From CAZOOM01 sp964460795 (GTDB lineage Bacteria > Omnitrophota > Omnitrophia > Omnitrophales > Aquincolibacteriaceae): a stretch of 64,000 bases of DNA. The position numbers and the translations under genes were made by a program. The stretch covers positions 62,001 to 126,000 of the forward strand of contig CAYWRU010000003.1 in the NCBI GenBank assembly GCA_964460795.1, written 5' to 3'. How positions within the stretch are numbered: the stretch's first letter is position 1; the number at the start of each line of letters is the position of its first letter. Below the pieces are notes generated by a model. The model made no database searches, was not told the DNA's origin, and saw only the letters and a list, made by a program, of their open reading frames with translations. This document shows positions 52,328 to 60,950 of the stretch, piece by piece.

Positions 52328-53010
52328 GTGCACAGTCCTTGATTTTGGTGATTGATGATGAAGTCCAAATGCGGCGCCTTTTGAAACTGACTTTGGAATC
52401 CGGGGGATACCGTTTTGCCGAAGCTGAAAATGGGGAGCTGGGATTAATGGAGGTTGTGCGTCAAAAGCCGGATGCCGTCATTTTAGATCTGGGGCTTCCT
52501 GATATGGACGGAATCGAGGTGCTCAAGGCATTAAGAGACTGGAGTCAGATTCCTGTCTTGATTCTTTCCGTTCGGGACGCCGAAAAACAGAAAGTGGCGG
52601 CGCTCGACCACGGGGCGGATGATTATGTGACGAAGCCTTTTGGTCAGGAGGAACTTTTGGCGCGGCTTCGCGTCCTCTTAAAACACGCGCCCGATCAGCC
52701 TGCGCTCCCGATTTTTGAAAACGGAAACCTGTCCGTAAACTTTGTGGAGCGGCGGGTCCAAATCGGCGGCAAGGAAATCAAACTTACGGCCACGGAGTAC
52801 TCGCTGTTAAAACTTTTCATCCAGCATGCGGGCAAGGCGCTGACCCACCGTCAGATTTTGCATGAAATCTGGGGGCCGAATACGGAAGAGCGCACACAGT
52901 ATTTGCGAGTTTATGTCACGCATTTGCGGCAGAAGATCGAAGCCAATCCCGATCAGCCGAAACGGATCAAGACCGAATCCGGCATCGGTTATCGTTTTTG
53001 CTTGGTTTAA
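52324..53010 (+). CDS. kdpE: Response regulator KdpE
   Basis: 228 aa. REC domain (IDDEVQMRRL; acceptor D55 in LDLGLPDMDG; VTKPFG) and an OmpR-type winged helix (KLTATEYSLLKLFIQHAG, YLRVYVTHLRQKIE). Activates kdp genes when phosphorylated. Starts in the ATGA overlap with kdpD. Confidence 0.96.
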   Translation: MSAQSLILVIDDEVQMRRLLKLTLESGGYRFAEAENGELGLMEVVRQKPDAVILDLGLPDMDGIEVLKALRDWSQIPVLILSVRDAEKQKVAALDHGADDYVTKPFGQEELLARLRVLLKHAPDQPALPIFENGNLSVNFVERRVQIGGKEIKLTATEYSLLKLFIQHAGKALTHRQILHEIWGPNTEERTQYLRVYVTHLRQKIEANPDQPKRIKTESGIGYRFCLV

Positions 53011-53013
53011 AAA

Positions 53014-53044
53014 AATGCCGGGCGCGTCAAGAACGCCCGGCATT
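53014..53044 (+). terminator. Rho-independent terminator of the kdp operon
   Basis: AATGCCGGGCG-cgtcaagaa-CGCCCGGCATT, flanked by A-run on the left and TTTCT on the right; it begins three bases after the kdpE stop. Confidence 0.85.
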
Positions 53045-53073
53045 TCTAAACAGCTTTACGCAAATCGTCTTCT

Positions 53074-53391
53074 TTACTTCCGGAACTTTTTCAGTGTCAG
53101 AAGATCATAGGTGCCGTTAATGATTTTCTTCCCGGCATCCATGGTTTCATGGAGGACTTTATCCATCGGATCGAACAAGATGGGCCGCATCTTCACGGCC
53201 GGCACTTTATCGAACGATTTGTCGAGTCCTTCATTGATCTTCCCGTACAGCGCTCCGGCATCCGCAACGGGCCGATAAGCACTGTCCTTGGTGTGATCAG
53301 CCACGGCATTATCGATCGTGGCGATCAAGCAAAAGCCCGGAACTGAACCGACAACCAACAGCAGTACGAGCATCGCAGCAAGTTTTTTCAT
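53074..53391 (-). CDS. Small exported protein, unknown function
   Basis: 105 aa. Signal peptide (MKKLAAMLVLLLVVGSVPG), then a soluble domain with MRPILFDPMDKVLHETM. SD AAAGGAGGGTAGAAAC precedes ATG 53391. The product has no recognised domain; the signal and the SD make it credible as a gene. It converges with kdpE. Confidence 0.7.
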   Translation of the reverse strand: MKKLAAMLVLLLVVGSVPGFCLIATIDNAVADHTKDSAYRPVADAGALYGKINEGLDKSFDKVPAVKMRPILFDPMDKVLHETMDAGKKIINGTYDLLTLKKFRK

Positions 53392-53685
53392 GTTTCTACC
53401 CTCCTTTTGGGGGCGTACCCCCTCTACTTAAAGCTTGCTTCACAGCAGATGCTTTACAATAGTGCGTCGTTTTATATTTTGATTTAACACACTGATTTAT
53501 GGAGTGCTATAAATCATGCCATTCGAGGGCCTAAAAATGACCTTTTTTGCCCCCGATCATCTTGATGCAAAACAAAGCAATTTTTACTGAGCAGGGGCAA
53601 GGCTAGGGTCTGGCTGCTTGGCGGGCCCCCCTCCCTTGGGCCGTTGCATGGGAACCGAACCGTCAAAGCTCAGAACATCATCCTC
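53392..53685. other. Intergenic region between the small exported protein and terC
   Basis: 294 bases. It should hold the promoter of the exported protein; the hairpin gggggcgtaccccc is at 53408-53421. No further coding region is seen. Confidence 0.45.
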
Positions 53686-54609
53686 TTATTCGCGATGCTC
53701 GTTTTTCGGCCGGATCCACAGCGAAGCTAAAACAGAAGCGGCCAGGATGCCTGCGATCACGCCCAAAGAAAGGCCGATTGGGATTTTATAACTCATCGCC
53801 AGAATCATTTTAATTCCCACAAACATGAGGACACAAGACAGGCCGGTTTTCAAAAATCGAAATTTACCGACCACGCCGGCCAGCGCAAAATAAAGAGACC
53901 GCAGTCCTAAAATCGCAAAGACATTGGAGGTATAGACAATAAAGGGGTCGTTTGTAACTGCAAAAATGGCGGGAATTGAATCCACAGCAAAAATTAGGTC
54001 TGTGAATTCCACGACCAGCAGCACCAAAAACAAAGGGGTGGCGGTCAGAATATTTTTCTGCCGGATAAAAAAAGCATCTCCGTGATAATCAGAAGTGACC
54101 GGCATTAGACGTTTAAAAAGCCGCACCAGCGGGTTTTGATCCGGATAGATCTCTTCATTCTGTTTGATCAACATCTTGATGCCGGTCAAAATGAGGAAGG
54201 CCCCGAAGATGTAAATAATCCAGTGATAGTCATGAATGAGTTTGGCGCCTACTATTATAAGCGCGGCGCGCATAACGAGCGCTCCCAGGATTCCCCAAAA
54301 AAGCACTTTATGCTGAAGAATGGATGGGGCTTTGAAGAATGAAAAAATCATGAGAAAAATAAAGATATTGTCCACGCTGAGTGATTTTTCGATCAGGTAG
54401 CCGGTGAGAAATTCCAGGGCGATTTGAGGCCCTTTCCAAAAATAAATGCCGGCATTAAACGTAAGGGCCAAAGAGATCCAGACTCCGCTCCAGATGAGGG
54501 CTTCCTTGACCTTAACTTCGTGTGCCTTTTTGTGGAAAACGCCCAGGTCAAGGGCTAGCATGCCGAGTACAAAGAGATTGAAAAAAAACCACATCAAAAC
54601 AGACTCCAC
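53686..54609 (-). CDS. TerC/Alx-family integral membrane protein
   Basis: 307 aa from GTG at 54609 (SD GAGGTG). Eight to nine membrane segments; signatures SLSVDNIFIFLMIFSFF, VVEFTDLIFAVDSIPAIFAVT and LRSLYFALAG. TerC/Alx proteins are linked to manganese export and pH or tellurite stress. It overlaps the end of htpX by 16 bases on the same strand. Confidence 0.93.
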   Translation of the reverse strand: MESVLMWFFFNLFVLGMLALDLGVFHKKAHEVKVKEALIWSGVWISLALTFNAGIYFWKGPQIALEFLTGYLIEKSLSVDNIFIFLMIFSFFKAPSILQHKVLFWGILGALVMRAALIIVGAKLIHDYHWIIYIFGAFLILTGIKMLIKQNEEIYPDQNPLVRLFKRLMPVTSDYHGDAFFIRQKNILTATPLFLVLLVVEFTDLIFAVDSIPAIFAVTNDPFIVYTSNVFAILGLRSLYFALAGVVGKFRFLKTGLSCVLMFVGIKMILAMSYKIPIGLSLGVIAGILAASVLASLWIRPKNEHRE

Positions 54610-55520
54610 GGACGCACCTCATGAAATTTCTGGCCGCTTCCCGAAGGGCGCGGCAGGTTATAAAGTTTTTTGATTCGTTCTTCGACCGGCGGATGTGTGG
54701 AAAATAAACTCATGACATTGCCTGCATTCAGGGCATTCATGATATAGAGATGGCTAAAGGCGGCTTGGGGACTCCAAGCAGCTTCTTCCTCAGAGTGCAC
54801 AGGGCTTTGCTGCTGAGAATCGGAAATTTTTTGCAGTGCGGAGGCCAAGGCTTCTGGATCTTCGGTAAGGAGTGATCCGGATTCATCGGCCATAAATTCG
54901 CGGGTTCTCGAAATGGCAGCCTGAATGAGCGTGGCCGCGAGCGGAGCGATCAAAGCGGTGACTATCATTGCCAGGGGGTTTACGCCGGAACGGCCTTCAT
55001 GATTTCGGGAGTGACTGCCGGACAGGCCAAACCACTGAAGCATGTGGGCCAAAGTCATAATGGCTGAGGCGAAACATGCCACCAGGGTTGAAATTAATAT
55101 ATCCTTATTGCGGATATGTCCAAGTTCATGTGCTAGAACGCCGCGAAGTTCCCTACGATCTAGAATGTCGACCAGTCCGCGTGTCACGGCCACGGCGGCA
55201 TGATGTTCGTTTCGTCCTGTGGCAAAGGCATTCGGAATCCGCTGGGGAATCAGATAAACCGCAGGCATGGGCAGACCGGATTTTTCACTCAATTCTTGGA
55301 CAATGGGTGTAACGCCCCAAGGGTCATTTGACCCTAGGGGCTCCGCTTTGTGCATGGAAAGCACGATTTTATCTGAAAACCAATAAGCAGCGGCATTCAT
55401 CAAAATCGAGAACAGGAGCGCCATCATCATTCCCTGCGGACCTCCTGCTAGATGGCCGATCCACAAAAAGAGGCCACTGATACTGGTTAAGAGCAATACG
55501 GTTTTCAGCTGGTTCTGCAT
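54594..55520 (-). CDS. htpX: HtpX-type membrane zinc metalloprotease
   Basis: 308 aa. N-terminal membrane segments, then HELGH (zinc-binding HExxH) in LRGVLAHELGHIRN, a third ligand Glu in TREFMADESG, and a C-terminal membrane region. It degrades damaged membrane proteins. The ATG at 55520 has AAGGAGG five bases upstream, so an extension to 55535 is unlikely. The 39-aa gene directly upstream ends on this SD. Confidence 0.95.
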   Translation of the reverse strand: MQNQLKTVLLLTSISGLFLWIGHLAGGPQGMMMALLFSILMNAAAYWFSDKIVLSMHKAEPLGSNDPWGVTPIVQELSEKSGLPMPAVYLIPQRIPNAFATGRNEHHAAVAVTRGLVDILDRRELRGVLAHELGHIRNKDILISTLVACFASAIMTLAHMLQWFGLSGSHSRNHEGRSGVNPLAMIVTALIAPLAATLIQAAISRTREFMADESGSLLTEDPEALASALQKISDSQQQSPVHSEEEAAWSPQAAFSHLYIMNALNAGNVMSLFSTHPPVEERIKKLYNLPRPSGSGQKFHEVRPWSLF

Positions 55521-55531
55521 GGCGTCCTCCT

Positions 55532-55651
55532 TCAATCTAATTTTGTATGAGGCTCTTCTCCCTCTGATTCAAGGGAGCCCCAATAGTCTTTGAGCAGGTT
55601 TCTTAGATCTGCTTCATTCAGGTAATCTTGTTTGCTTTTCATTCTAGCCAT
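55532..55651 (-). CDS. 39-aa protein upstream of htpX, unknown function
   Basis: Too short for the usual length cut-off. ATG at 55651 is preceded by GGAGGTGCGAC. MARMKSKQDYLNEADLRNLL, then KDYWGSLESEGEEPHTKLD: amphipathic and acidic. The stop TGA lies against the SD of htpX, so translation of the two may be coupled. It resembles short leader ORFs; the function is unknown. Confidence 0.65.
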   Translation of the reverse strand: MARMKSKQDYLNEADLRNLLKDYWGSLESEGEEPHTKLD

Positions 55652-55750
55652 GTCGCACCTCCATCAGGTTTGATCTCTGAGAGAATTATGGCCTTGAAAG
55701 ATGAATAATAAAAATATATAGTTTATATATAAAGGATCTATTTAATAGAT
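55652..55750. promoter_or_regulatory. Divergent promoter region between the 39-aa/htpX operon and the LysR regulator
   Basis: The sequence tatatagtttatatata at 55718-55734 is a near-palindrome, a plausible LysR-type operator, with AAAGGATC before the regulator's ATG. The layout (regulator divergent to its target) is classical for LysR proteins. No exact -35/-10 assigned. Confidence 0.45.
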
Positions 55751-56647
55751 ATGATTCCGATTAATTATCATCACCTCTACTATTTTTATGTGATTGCTGA
55801 AGAGGGGTCTGTGACCCGGGCTGCGGAGAAGATGCGTATTGCCCAGTCAAGCTTGAGTATGCAGCTCGCCCAGTTTGAGCGGGGCTTGGAGAAAAAATTA
55901 TTTGTCCGCGAAGGGCGGAAAATGACGCTGACGGAGGACGGAAATCATATTCTTGCCTACGCCAAGGCCATTTTTGATTTAGGCGGAGAGCTCATCGATA
56001 GTCTTGGGGACCGGTCTTTAAAAGGAAAAATCAAAATCCAAATTGGAGTTTCCAGTTTCATTCCCAAGGCTGTGGTTAATGCGCTGCTGAATTTTCTTTT
56101 TACTCAGCCAAACCCGCCTTATGTCAATGTGGTCGAAAAAACCCTTGAGGAAATGGCGGCTGACTTAATGATCCATAAACTGGATATGATTCTCAACGAT
56201 CTGTCCTACCAGGCCCCTGCTGAATCCGGTATTCAAAATCATTTGCTGGCAAGTATTCCTGTGGTTTTGTGTGCCAACCGGAACATGGCAAAAAAAGTGC
56301 GCCGAATTCCCCAGGATCTTCACCATGCGCCCATGATTATGCCCACGGCCCAGTCTAGGATTTATCATGCGCTCCACGAGTATTTTCTTTTCCATCACGT
56401 AAAACCAAATGTCATCGCCGAAGTCCAGGACCTTGAGCTGGTGCGAAGACTTGCGCTCGCGGGGAAGGGGATCGTGCCCATCAATCAATTTTCTGTGAAG
56501 CGTGCACCGTCTCAGGAACGGCTTGTTATTTTAGGGAAGGCCAATGCCCTCAACATCCACGATTCGGTTTATTTGATTAAAAAAGAGAGAAAAAATCCGC
56601 ATCCTGTGGTTCAAAAAATTATCAGTGATTTTAAAATAAAAGTCTGA
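55751..56647 (+). CDS. LysR-family regulator, NhaR-like
   Basis: 298 aa. N-terminal HTH (HHLYYFYVIAEEGSVTRAAEKMRIAQSSLSMQLAQFE) and a C-terminal effector domain (MIMPTAQSRIYHALHEYFL, EVQDLELVRRLALAGKGIVPIN). The HTH and the region around residue 170 recall NhaR, which responds to Na+ and pH. The nearest divergent genes are htpX and terC. Confidence 0.9.
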   Translation: MIPINYHHLYYFYVIAEEGSVTRAAEKMRIAQSSLSMQLAQFERGLEKKLFVREGRKMTLTEDGNHILAYAKAIFDLGGELIDSLGDRSLKGKIKIQIGVSSFIPKAVVNALLNFLFTQPNPPYVNVVEKTLEEMAADLMIHKLDMILNDLSYQAPAESGIQNHLLASIPVVLCANRNMAKKVRRIPQDLHHAPMIMPTAQSRIYHALHEYFLFHHVKPNVIAEVQDLELVRRLALAGKGIVPINQFSVKRAPSQERLVILGKANALNIHDSVYLIKKERKNPHPVVQKIISDFKIKV

Positions 56648-56657
56648 TTCAAAAAAT

Positions 56658-57395
56658 ATGGAAAATTTCCTGCGACCCATGTCTCCAATTTTACTGCCTC
56701 CGGATTTCTCGGGATTTAAGGGGTTGGTCTCTTTTCAGTCCATGGAGTTTTGCGGAGTAGCGGGGAAGTGTCATCACTTTCGTCTTTATGAAGAAAGCCG
56801 GGCGCATTCTCTGTTTTGTGCTTGGATGATTTTAAAAGAGGATGCGCTGGCCTGGACTTCGTTTCGTGAATTGTGGGATCAAACCGTGCGGTTGGCCGCA
56901 GCTCAAATGCAGGGATTTTTTGGATTGGAACTCATCTTTTTTGATTTAAAGGAAGGGCTATCCAGCTTTCATCCCGGAAATTTGGCGCAGTTGATCGTCA
57001 ATCATTCCAAGAAGCTGGATTTGGGGGCGCAAATTTTAATTCGCTATGCTTCCCTCTGGATGGTGCTCTCGAAGCGGACGGTTGAAGATTGGGGCAAGAT
57101 CGATTTTAAGTCCCGCATGGACATGGTTTCAAAACCCGGGCAGCTGGATTTGACTTTGAAGAAAATGACGCAAGAAGTTTCGGGTTTTGGCAAAGAATCC
57201 CAGCCGCCGCTTTTTTTGATCATGGATTTAGGAGAGATGCCTGTCTTTAAATTTGGCTCAGAAGAACAAACCGACAGAATCCATCGCTGGCTCGAGAGTC
57301 TTCAAAAAAATAATCAATCCATGCCGCAGATATATTTTTATCATCAGGGAAAGCTCACGGATCTTGTCGCTCAATTCGGCCTCCGTGAAGTCTAG
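56658..57395 (+). CDS. Hypothetical protein downstream of LysR regulator
   Basis: 245 aa, no signal peptide, no recognised domain. Contains FHPGNLAQLIVNHSKKLD and PLFLIMDLGEMPVFKFGSEEQ. It starts 10 bases after the regulator's stop and so is probably in the same operon. Amino acid content is ordinary, so it is a real cytoplasmic protein. Confidence 0.75.
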   Translation: MENFLRPMSPILLPPDFSGFKGLVSFQSMEFCGVAGKCHHFRLYEESRAHSLFCAWMILKEDALAWTSFRELWDQTVRLAAAQMQGFFGLELIFFDLKEGLSSFHPGNLAQLIVNHSKKLDLGAQILIRYASLWMVLSKRTVEDWGKIDFKSRMDMVSKPGQLDLTLKKMTQEVSGFGKESQPPLFLIMDLGEMPVFKFGSEEQTDRIHRWLESLQKNNQSMPQIYFYHQGKLTDLVAQFGLREV

Positions 57396-57403
57396 AAATC
57401 GAA

Positions 57404-58741
57404 TTATTCTTTAGAAGGCAGAGAAAGTTCATTGCTGGTTTCAAGTCCGTCAGCAATCTCGCGGATAATTCCAAGCTGAACATAAATCGGGCGGATGGAT
57501 TTTCGAATTTCAGGAAGTTGTTTATTGAACCAGAAGAATCCCGCGATGCAGCAGAGCCCGCCAATTCTCAGAGTATTCGGTGCGCCAAGACTCTGGGACA
57601 AACTGCCGGCGAGTAAACTCCCAAACGGAACCGTTCCCATAAACGCCATGACAAATAAACTCATGATGCGGCCGCGTTTATCGTCTTCCACAATGGTTTG
57701 CAGGATGGTGTTGCTGGAGGCGGATTGCAGCATGAATCCACATCCGACCATGACTAAAAGGATGAGCGATAACCAGAGCGTGTGTGAAAATGAAAATGCG
57801 ATCAGTCCAACTCCAAAAGCGGCTGTTGCATAGAGAATGACACGGGCAAGCCCCCGGACGGATTGACGGGCCGCCAGCCATAAGGCGCCGAGAAGCGCTC
57901 CGGCGCCGATCGCGGCCATCAAAAAACCAAGCGTGTGCGGGCCTCCGCCCAAAATAGTTTTAGCAAAAACAGGCATGAGGACTGTGTAAGGAACTCCCAT
58001 TAAACTGACCAAGGCAAGCAGTCCGATCATGGATCGAATGGGTTTGGACTTTGCTGCATATTGCCAGCCTTCTTTAAATTGAGTCAAGGCATTACCGGAT
58101 TTTTGTGAAACAGGATGGGGTTTAACCACCAGCGCCAAGAGTGCAAGGATGACGGCGACATAGCTGAAACCATCAATCAAAAAACACCACCCCTCGCCCC
58201 AGGCGGCAATAATCATTCCTCCGATGGCCGGCCCCAGCAGCCTTGCCATATTGAACAAAGAAGAATTTAAGGCAATGGCATTTCCCAAATCTTTTTTATC
58301 TTCAATCATTTCCACCACAAAAGAATGGCGGCCCGGCATATCAAAGGCATTGATCAAACCTTGGAAAGCACTCAGGACTAAAAGCCAGGGCATGGTGATC
58401 CAATGTCCCAAAGTCAGGATGGCGAGTGCAAAAGATTGGATCATGGAAAGTATTTGAGTGATCAGTAAAAGCTTCCGCCGGTTCACGCGGTCCACCACGA
58501 GCCCGGCAAAAGGCAGCAAAATAAAGGCAGGCATCTGCGAGCAAAATCCAACCAATCCGAGTAAAAGCGCGGATCCGGTGAGGCGGTAGACGAGCCAGCT
58601 GGTGGCTGTACTCGTCATCCAGGTTCCCATCAAGGAGACAATTTGTCCGCCAAAAAAGAGACGGTAATTTTTATAACGCAGAGCACGCAGCATGAAGCGA
58701 ATGCCCTGCGGTTTGGATTTTGGCGAAGAAGACTTATCCAT
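57404..58741 (-). CDS. MFS transporter, MFS_3 group
   Basis: 445 aa, 12 membrane segments. Signatures LFFGGQIVSLMGTWMTSTATSWLVYRLTG, GLVVDRVNRRKLLLITQ and IVEDDKRGRIMSLFVMAFMG. It is a relative of the exporter at 27802. The substrate is unknown. Confidence 0.93.
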   Translation of the reverse strand: MDKSSSPKSKPQGIRFMLRALRYKNYRLFFGGQIVSLMGTWMTSTATSWLVYRLTGSALLLGLVGFCSQMPAFILLPFAGLVVDRVNRRKLLLITQILSMIQSFALAILTLGHWITMPWLLVLSAFQGLINAFDMPGRHSFVVEMIEDKKDLGNAIALNSSLFNMARLLGPAIGGMIIAAWGEGWCFLIDGFSYVAVILALLALVVKPHPVSQKSGNALTQFKEGWQYAAKSKPIRSMIGLLALVSLMGVPYTVLMPVFAKTILGGGPHTLGFLMAAIGAGALLGALWLAARQSVRGLARVILYATAAFGVGLIAFSFSHTLWLSLILLVMVGCGFMLQSASSNTILQTIVEDDKRGRIMSLFVMAFMGTVPFGSLLAGSLSQSLGAPNTLRIGGLCCIAGFFWFNKQLPEIRKSIRPIYVQLGIIREIADGLETSNELSLPSKE

Positions 58742-58758
58742 CGTAAAATAATTCCTTA

Positions 58759-58793
58759 TAAAAAATGCCAGGCACCGTTTCTGTGCCTGGCAG
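58759..58793 (-). terminator. Rho-independent terminator of the DUF2934 gene
   Basis: On the minus strand TGCCAGGCAC-agaaac-GGTGCCTGGCA followed by TTTTTT. It lies between the DUF2934 gene and the MFS gene. Confidence 0.85.
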
Positions 58794-58800
58794 CTTTTTA

Positions 58801-58867
58801 TTTCATAACAGGGACAGGGCTAAGAAATCGAAACACCTGCCCGTCCGGCAGGCGGGGACCTGTCCCT
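58801..58867. repeat. GGGACAGG ... CCTGTCCC inverted repeat with inner GC hairpin
   Basis: Outer arms GGGACAGG and CCTGTCCC; inner hairpin cctgcccgtccggcaggcgg, the same GC-rich palindrome type as in the giant gene at 4232-4344 and 4675-4733. Confidence 0.65.
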
Positions 58868-58872
58868 AGTGC

Positions 58873-59343
58873 TTAGTTCATGGATTCAGCCATGAGCTCC
58901 ACATATTGACGTTCCAAAACATCATGGAATGCAGCCGCCTGCATTTCGCTGTCTTTCCCAAGAATTTCTGACATGTGTGAAGCTGAGCGGTTGAACCAGA
59001 GATCAAACAGATCCCCCAGAGCAATTTTCTTTTTCAGATCATTTTTTAATTCCTGCTCAGCCTCAATCCAGTCATCAAAGGCAGTACGGAGCGACTGGAC
59101 CTTGGCTTCGCGGATGGCCTGGGCGCGTGCCCGGATTTTAGACACCTCATCCTGGGTATATTGATCCGAGGGTTTATTTTGTAATCCCGCGGAGGCCTTG
59201 AGTTCCTGCTCGGCCTGAAGCCAGTCATCGAGCGCGGTATTCATGGCCTGGCATTTCCGCTGCCAGATTTCGCGCGCACGTTTACGAATTTTCTCCAAAT
59301 CAGTCTTAGAATATTTTTTGGGGGCGGTCACCGATTTCTTCAT
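58873..59343 (-). CDS. DUF2934 tandem-repeat protein
   Basis: 156 aa. Two copies of the DUF2934 motif: IRKRAREIWQRKCQAMNTAL then DDWLQAEQEL, and IRARAQAIREAKVQSLRTAF then DDWIEAEQEL. The motif is of unknown function and common in soil and uncultivated bacteria. Its own terminator lies downstream. A 100-base gap precedes the glyoxalase-fold gene. Confidence 0.9.
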   Translation of the reverse strand: MKKSVTAPKKYSKTDLEKIRKRAREIWQRKCQAMNTALDDWLQAEQELKASAGLQNKPSDQYTQDEVSKIRARAQAIREAKVQSLRTAFDDWIEAEQELKNDLKKKIALGDLFDLWFNRSASHMSEILGKDSEMQAAAFHDVLERQYVELMAESMN

Positions 59344-59435
59344 AAGAGTCTCCTTTCACTCACAGTAGATCACAGTCTCTATGAGCCCGATCCGAATAAC
59401 CATATAATTGTATTCCCTCTGAGTGGGTGCTGGGA

Positions 59436-59903
59436 TTATTTTTTCGCCATCTGGGCGAAGAAGGCCTCGGCACCTTTTTTGATTTCATCCTGCGTCAGAT
59501 CTTTGGTGTGCGTGGCAATCATCCACGAGTAGCCGAAAGGGTCCTTGACGCTGCCGGCGCGGTCGCCCCAAAACATATCCATGACCGGCATGTTCACAGT
59601 CGCGCCTGCGGCCACGGCTTGATTAAAGGCGGTGTCTGCATTTTGCACATAAATGTAAAAACTGACCGGGCAGCTGCCCAAAGATTCTGCACTCTTGCAG
59701 CCTTGATTTTCATCGCCCATCATGAGGATGGAATTGCCGATCTGTATGGTGGCATGCATGATGCCTTTGCCGTCAAGGTTGGGCAGGAGGTCCAGGACTG
59801 TGGCATTAAAAGCCCGTTTATAGAATTCAAGAGCGCGTCGGCTGTCTTTGAGTGTTAAGCTTGCGGTCACGGATGCATATCCAGCAGGAATAGGATTTAT
59901 CAT
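59436..59903 (-). CDS. PhnB-like VOC (glyoxalase-fold) protein
   Basis: 155 aa. Two beta-alpha-beta-beta-beta units: SLTLKDSRRALEFYKRAFNATV and YVQNADTAFNQAVAAGATV with KDPFGYSWMIATHTKDL. These proteins bind small ligands, some metals; no activity can be given. Confidence 0.92.
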   Translation of the reverse strand: MINPIPAGYASVTASLTLKDSRRALEFYKRAFNATVLDLLPNLDGKGIMHATIQIGNSILMMGDENQGCKSAESLGSCPVSFYIYVQNADTAFNQAVAAGATVNMPVMDMFWGDRAGSVKDPFGYSWMIATHTKDLTQDEIKKGAEAFFAQMAKK

Positions 59904-60009
59904 GGCAGCTCCTTGTCTGTTTGTCTAGAGGATCAAACCTATCACAAACACGGAAAGCATCAAGAAAAAAATATCCGGAGAAATCTTTTGAGAGGAGGAT
60001 TTTTTAAGG

Positions 60010-60519
60010 TTATTTCTTGAATAGTTTTAAATATTCGCCGTAGCCTTCTTTTTCAAGATTTTCTTTGGGGATAAATCGCATGGAGGCGGAATTGATGCAG
60101 TAACGGAGTCCGGTGGGAGCCGGGCCATCCTTAAAAACATGACCTAAATGAGAATCAGCCTTGGCGCTTCGGATCTCAACCCTTTCCATAAAGTGGCTCT
60201 TGTCGATTCTTTCAATGATCTGTTTGCGGTCCAGGGGCTGGGTGAAACTGGGCCAGCCGGTGCCGGAATCAAATTTGTCCGTGGAGCTGAAAAGCGGTTC
60301 GCCGGAAACCACATCCACATAGATGCCTTCTTTATGATTATTCCAATACTCATTTTGAAACGGCGGTTCGGTCCCGTTCTCCTGAGTGATGGCGCACTGG
60401 AGGGGAGTCAATTTTTTCTTCAGTTCCGCCATATTTTTTTTCATGGGTTCATTAGCCATCACTGCCTCCGGATAGTTTCCTGATAGGAAGAAAATTAAAA
60501 AAACGAAAATGAATCGCAT
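60010..60519 (-). CDS. msrB: Exported peptide-methionine (R)-S-oxide reductase
   Basis: 169 aa from ATG 60519, where SD AGAGGGATT and a signal peptide (MRFIFVFLIFFLSGNYPEA) begin; an upstream open extension of 36 codons lacks a signal. MsrB fold with SSTDKFDSGTGWPSF and the catalytic Cys in RYCINSASMRF. The zinc CxxC pairs are absent, as in many bacterial MsrB. It repairs oxidised methionine in the envelope. Confidence 0.95.
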   Translation of the reverse strand: MRFIFVFLIFFLSGNYPEAVMANEPMKKNMAELKKKLTPLQCAITQENGTEPPFQNEYWNNHKEGIYVDVVSGEPLFSSTDKFDSGTGWPSFTQPLDRKQIIERIDKSHFMERVEIRSAKADSHLGHVFKDGPAPTGLRYCINSASMRFIPKENLEKEGYGEYLKLFKK

Positions 60520-60950
60520 AATCCCTCTTTGCTTGGAAAGATCGATCGTGACTTCATTGTAGGAGAGACGGCCATGTCCCGCAAGCAGAGGATTTGTTTG
60601 GAAAATTCTCACCTGTTGAAGAGTCAATGTGAGAATTTCTCAGGATCTTGAAGTGTGCTCCGAAGGTTGAGCGGGCACGGTGGCAAGACAGACTTGCATT
60701 CCGGCGCCGGCGGTTCGTCAGCTCCAGCGGCTGACGACCGCCTGCGCTCTCGCCTCTCAGATCCGCTTGCGGTAAGCGGAACCAAGCTCTGAGCGGCTGC
60801 GAGAGCCGCCTCCATGCGAGTCTGTCTTGCCGAGCGAGACCGAAGGCGCAAGTGAGTTTTCCCTCGCTGGGGGAAAACTCACGTCACGGAAAGATCTTGG
60901 GAAATTCTCGAAAGGTCTCTCATTACAATTTGAGGATCGTTAGGGAATTT
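60520..60950. repeat. msrB upstream region with long imperfect inverted repeat
   Basis: About 430 bases without a credible gene. Arms tggcaagacagacttgcat (near 60679) and atgcgagtctgtcttgcc (near 60824) form an inverted repeat about 165 bases across with hairpins inside (agcggctgacg, gagcggctgcgag). It is a MITE-like structure with no coding region. The msrB promoter must lie in its first 120 bases. Confidence 0.6.
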
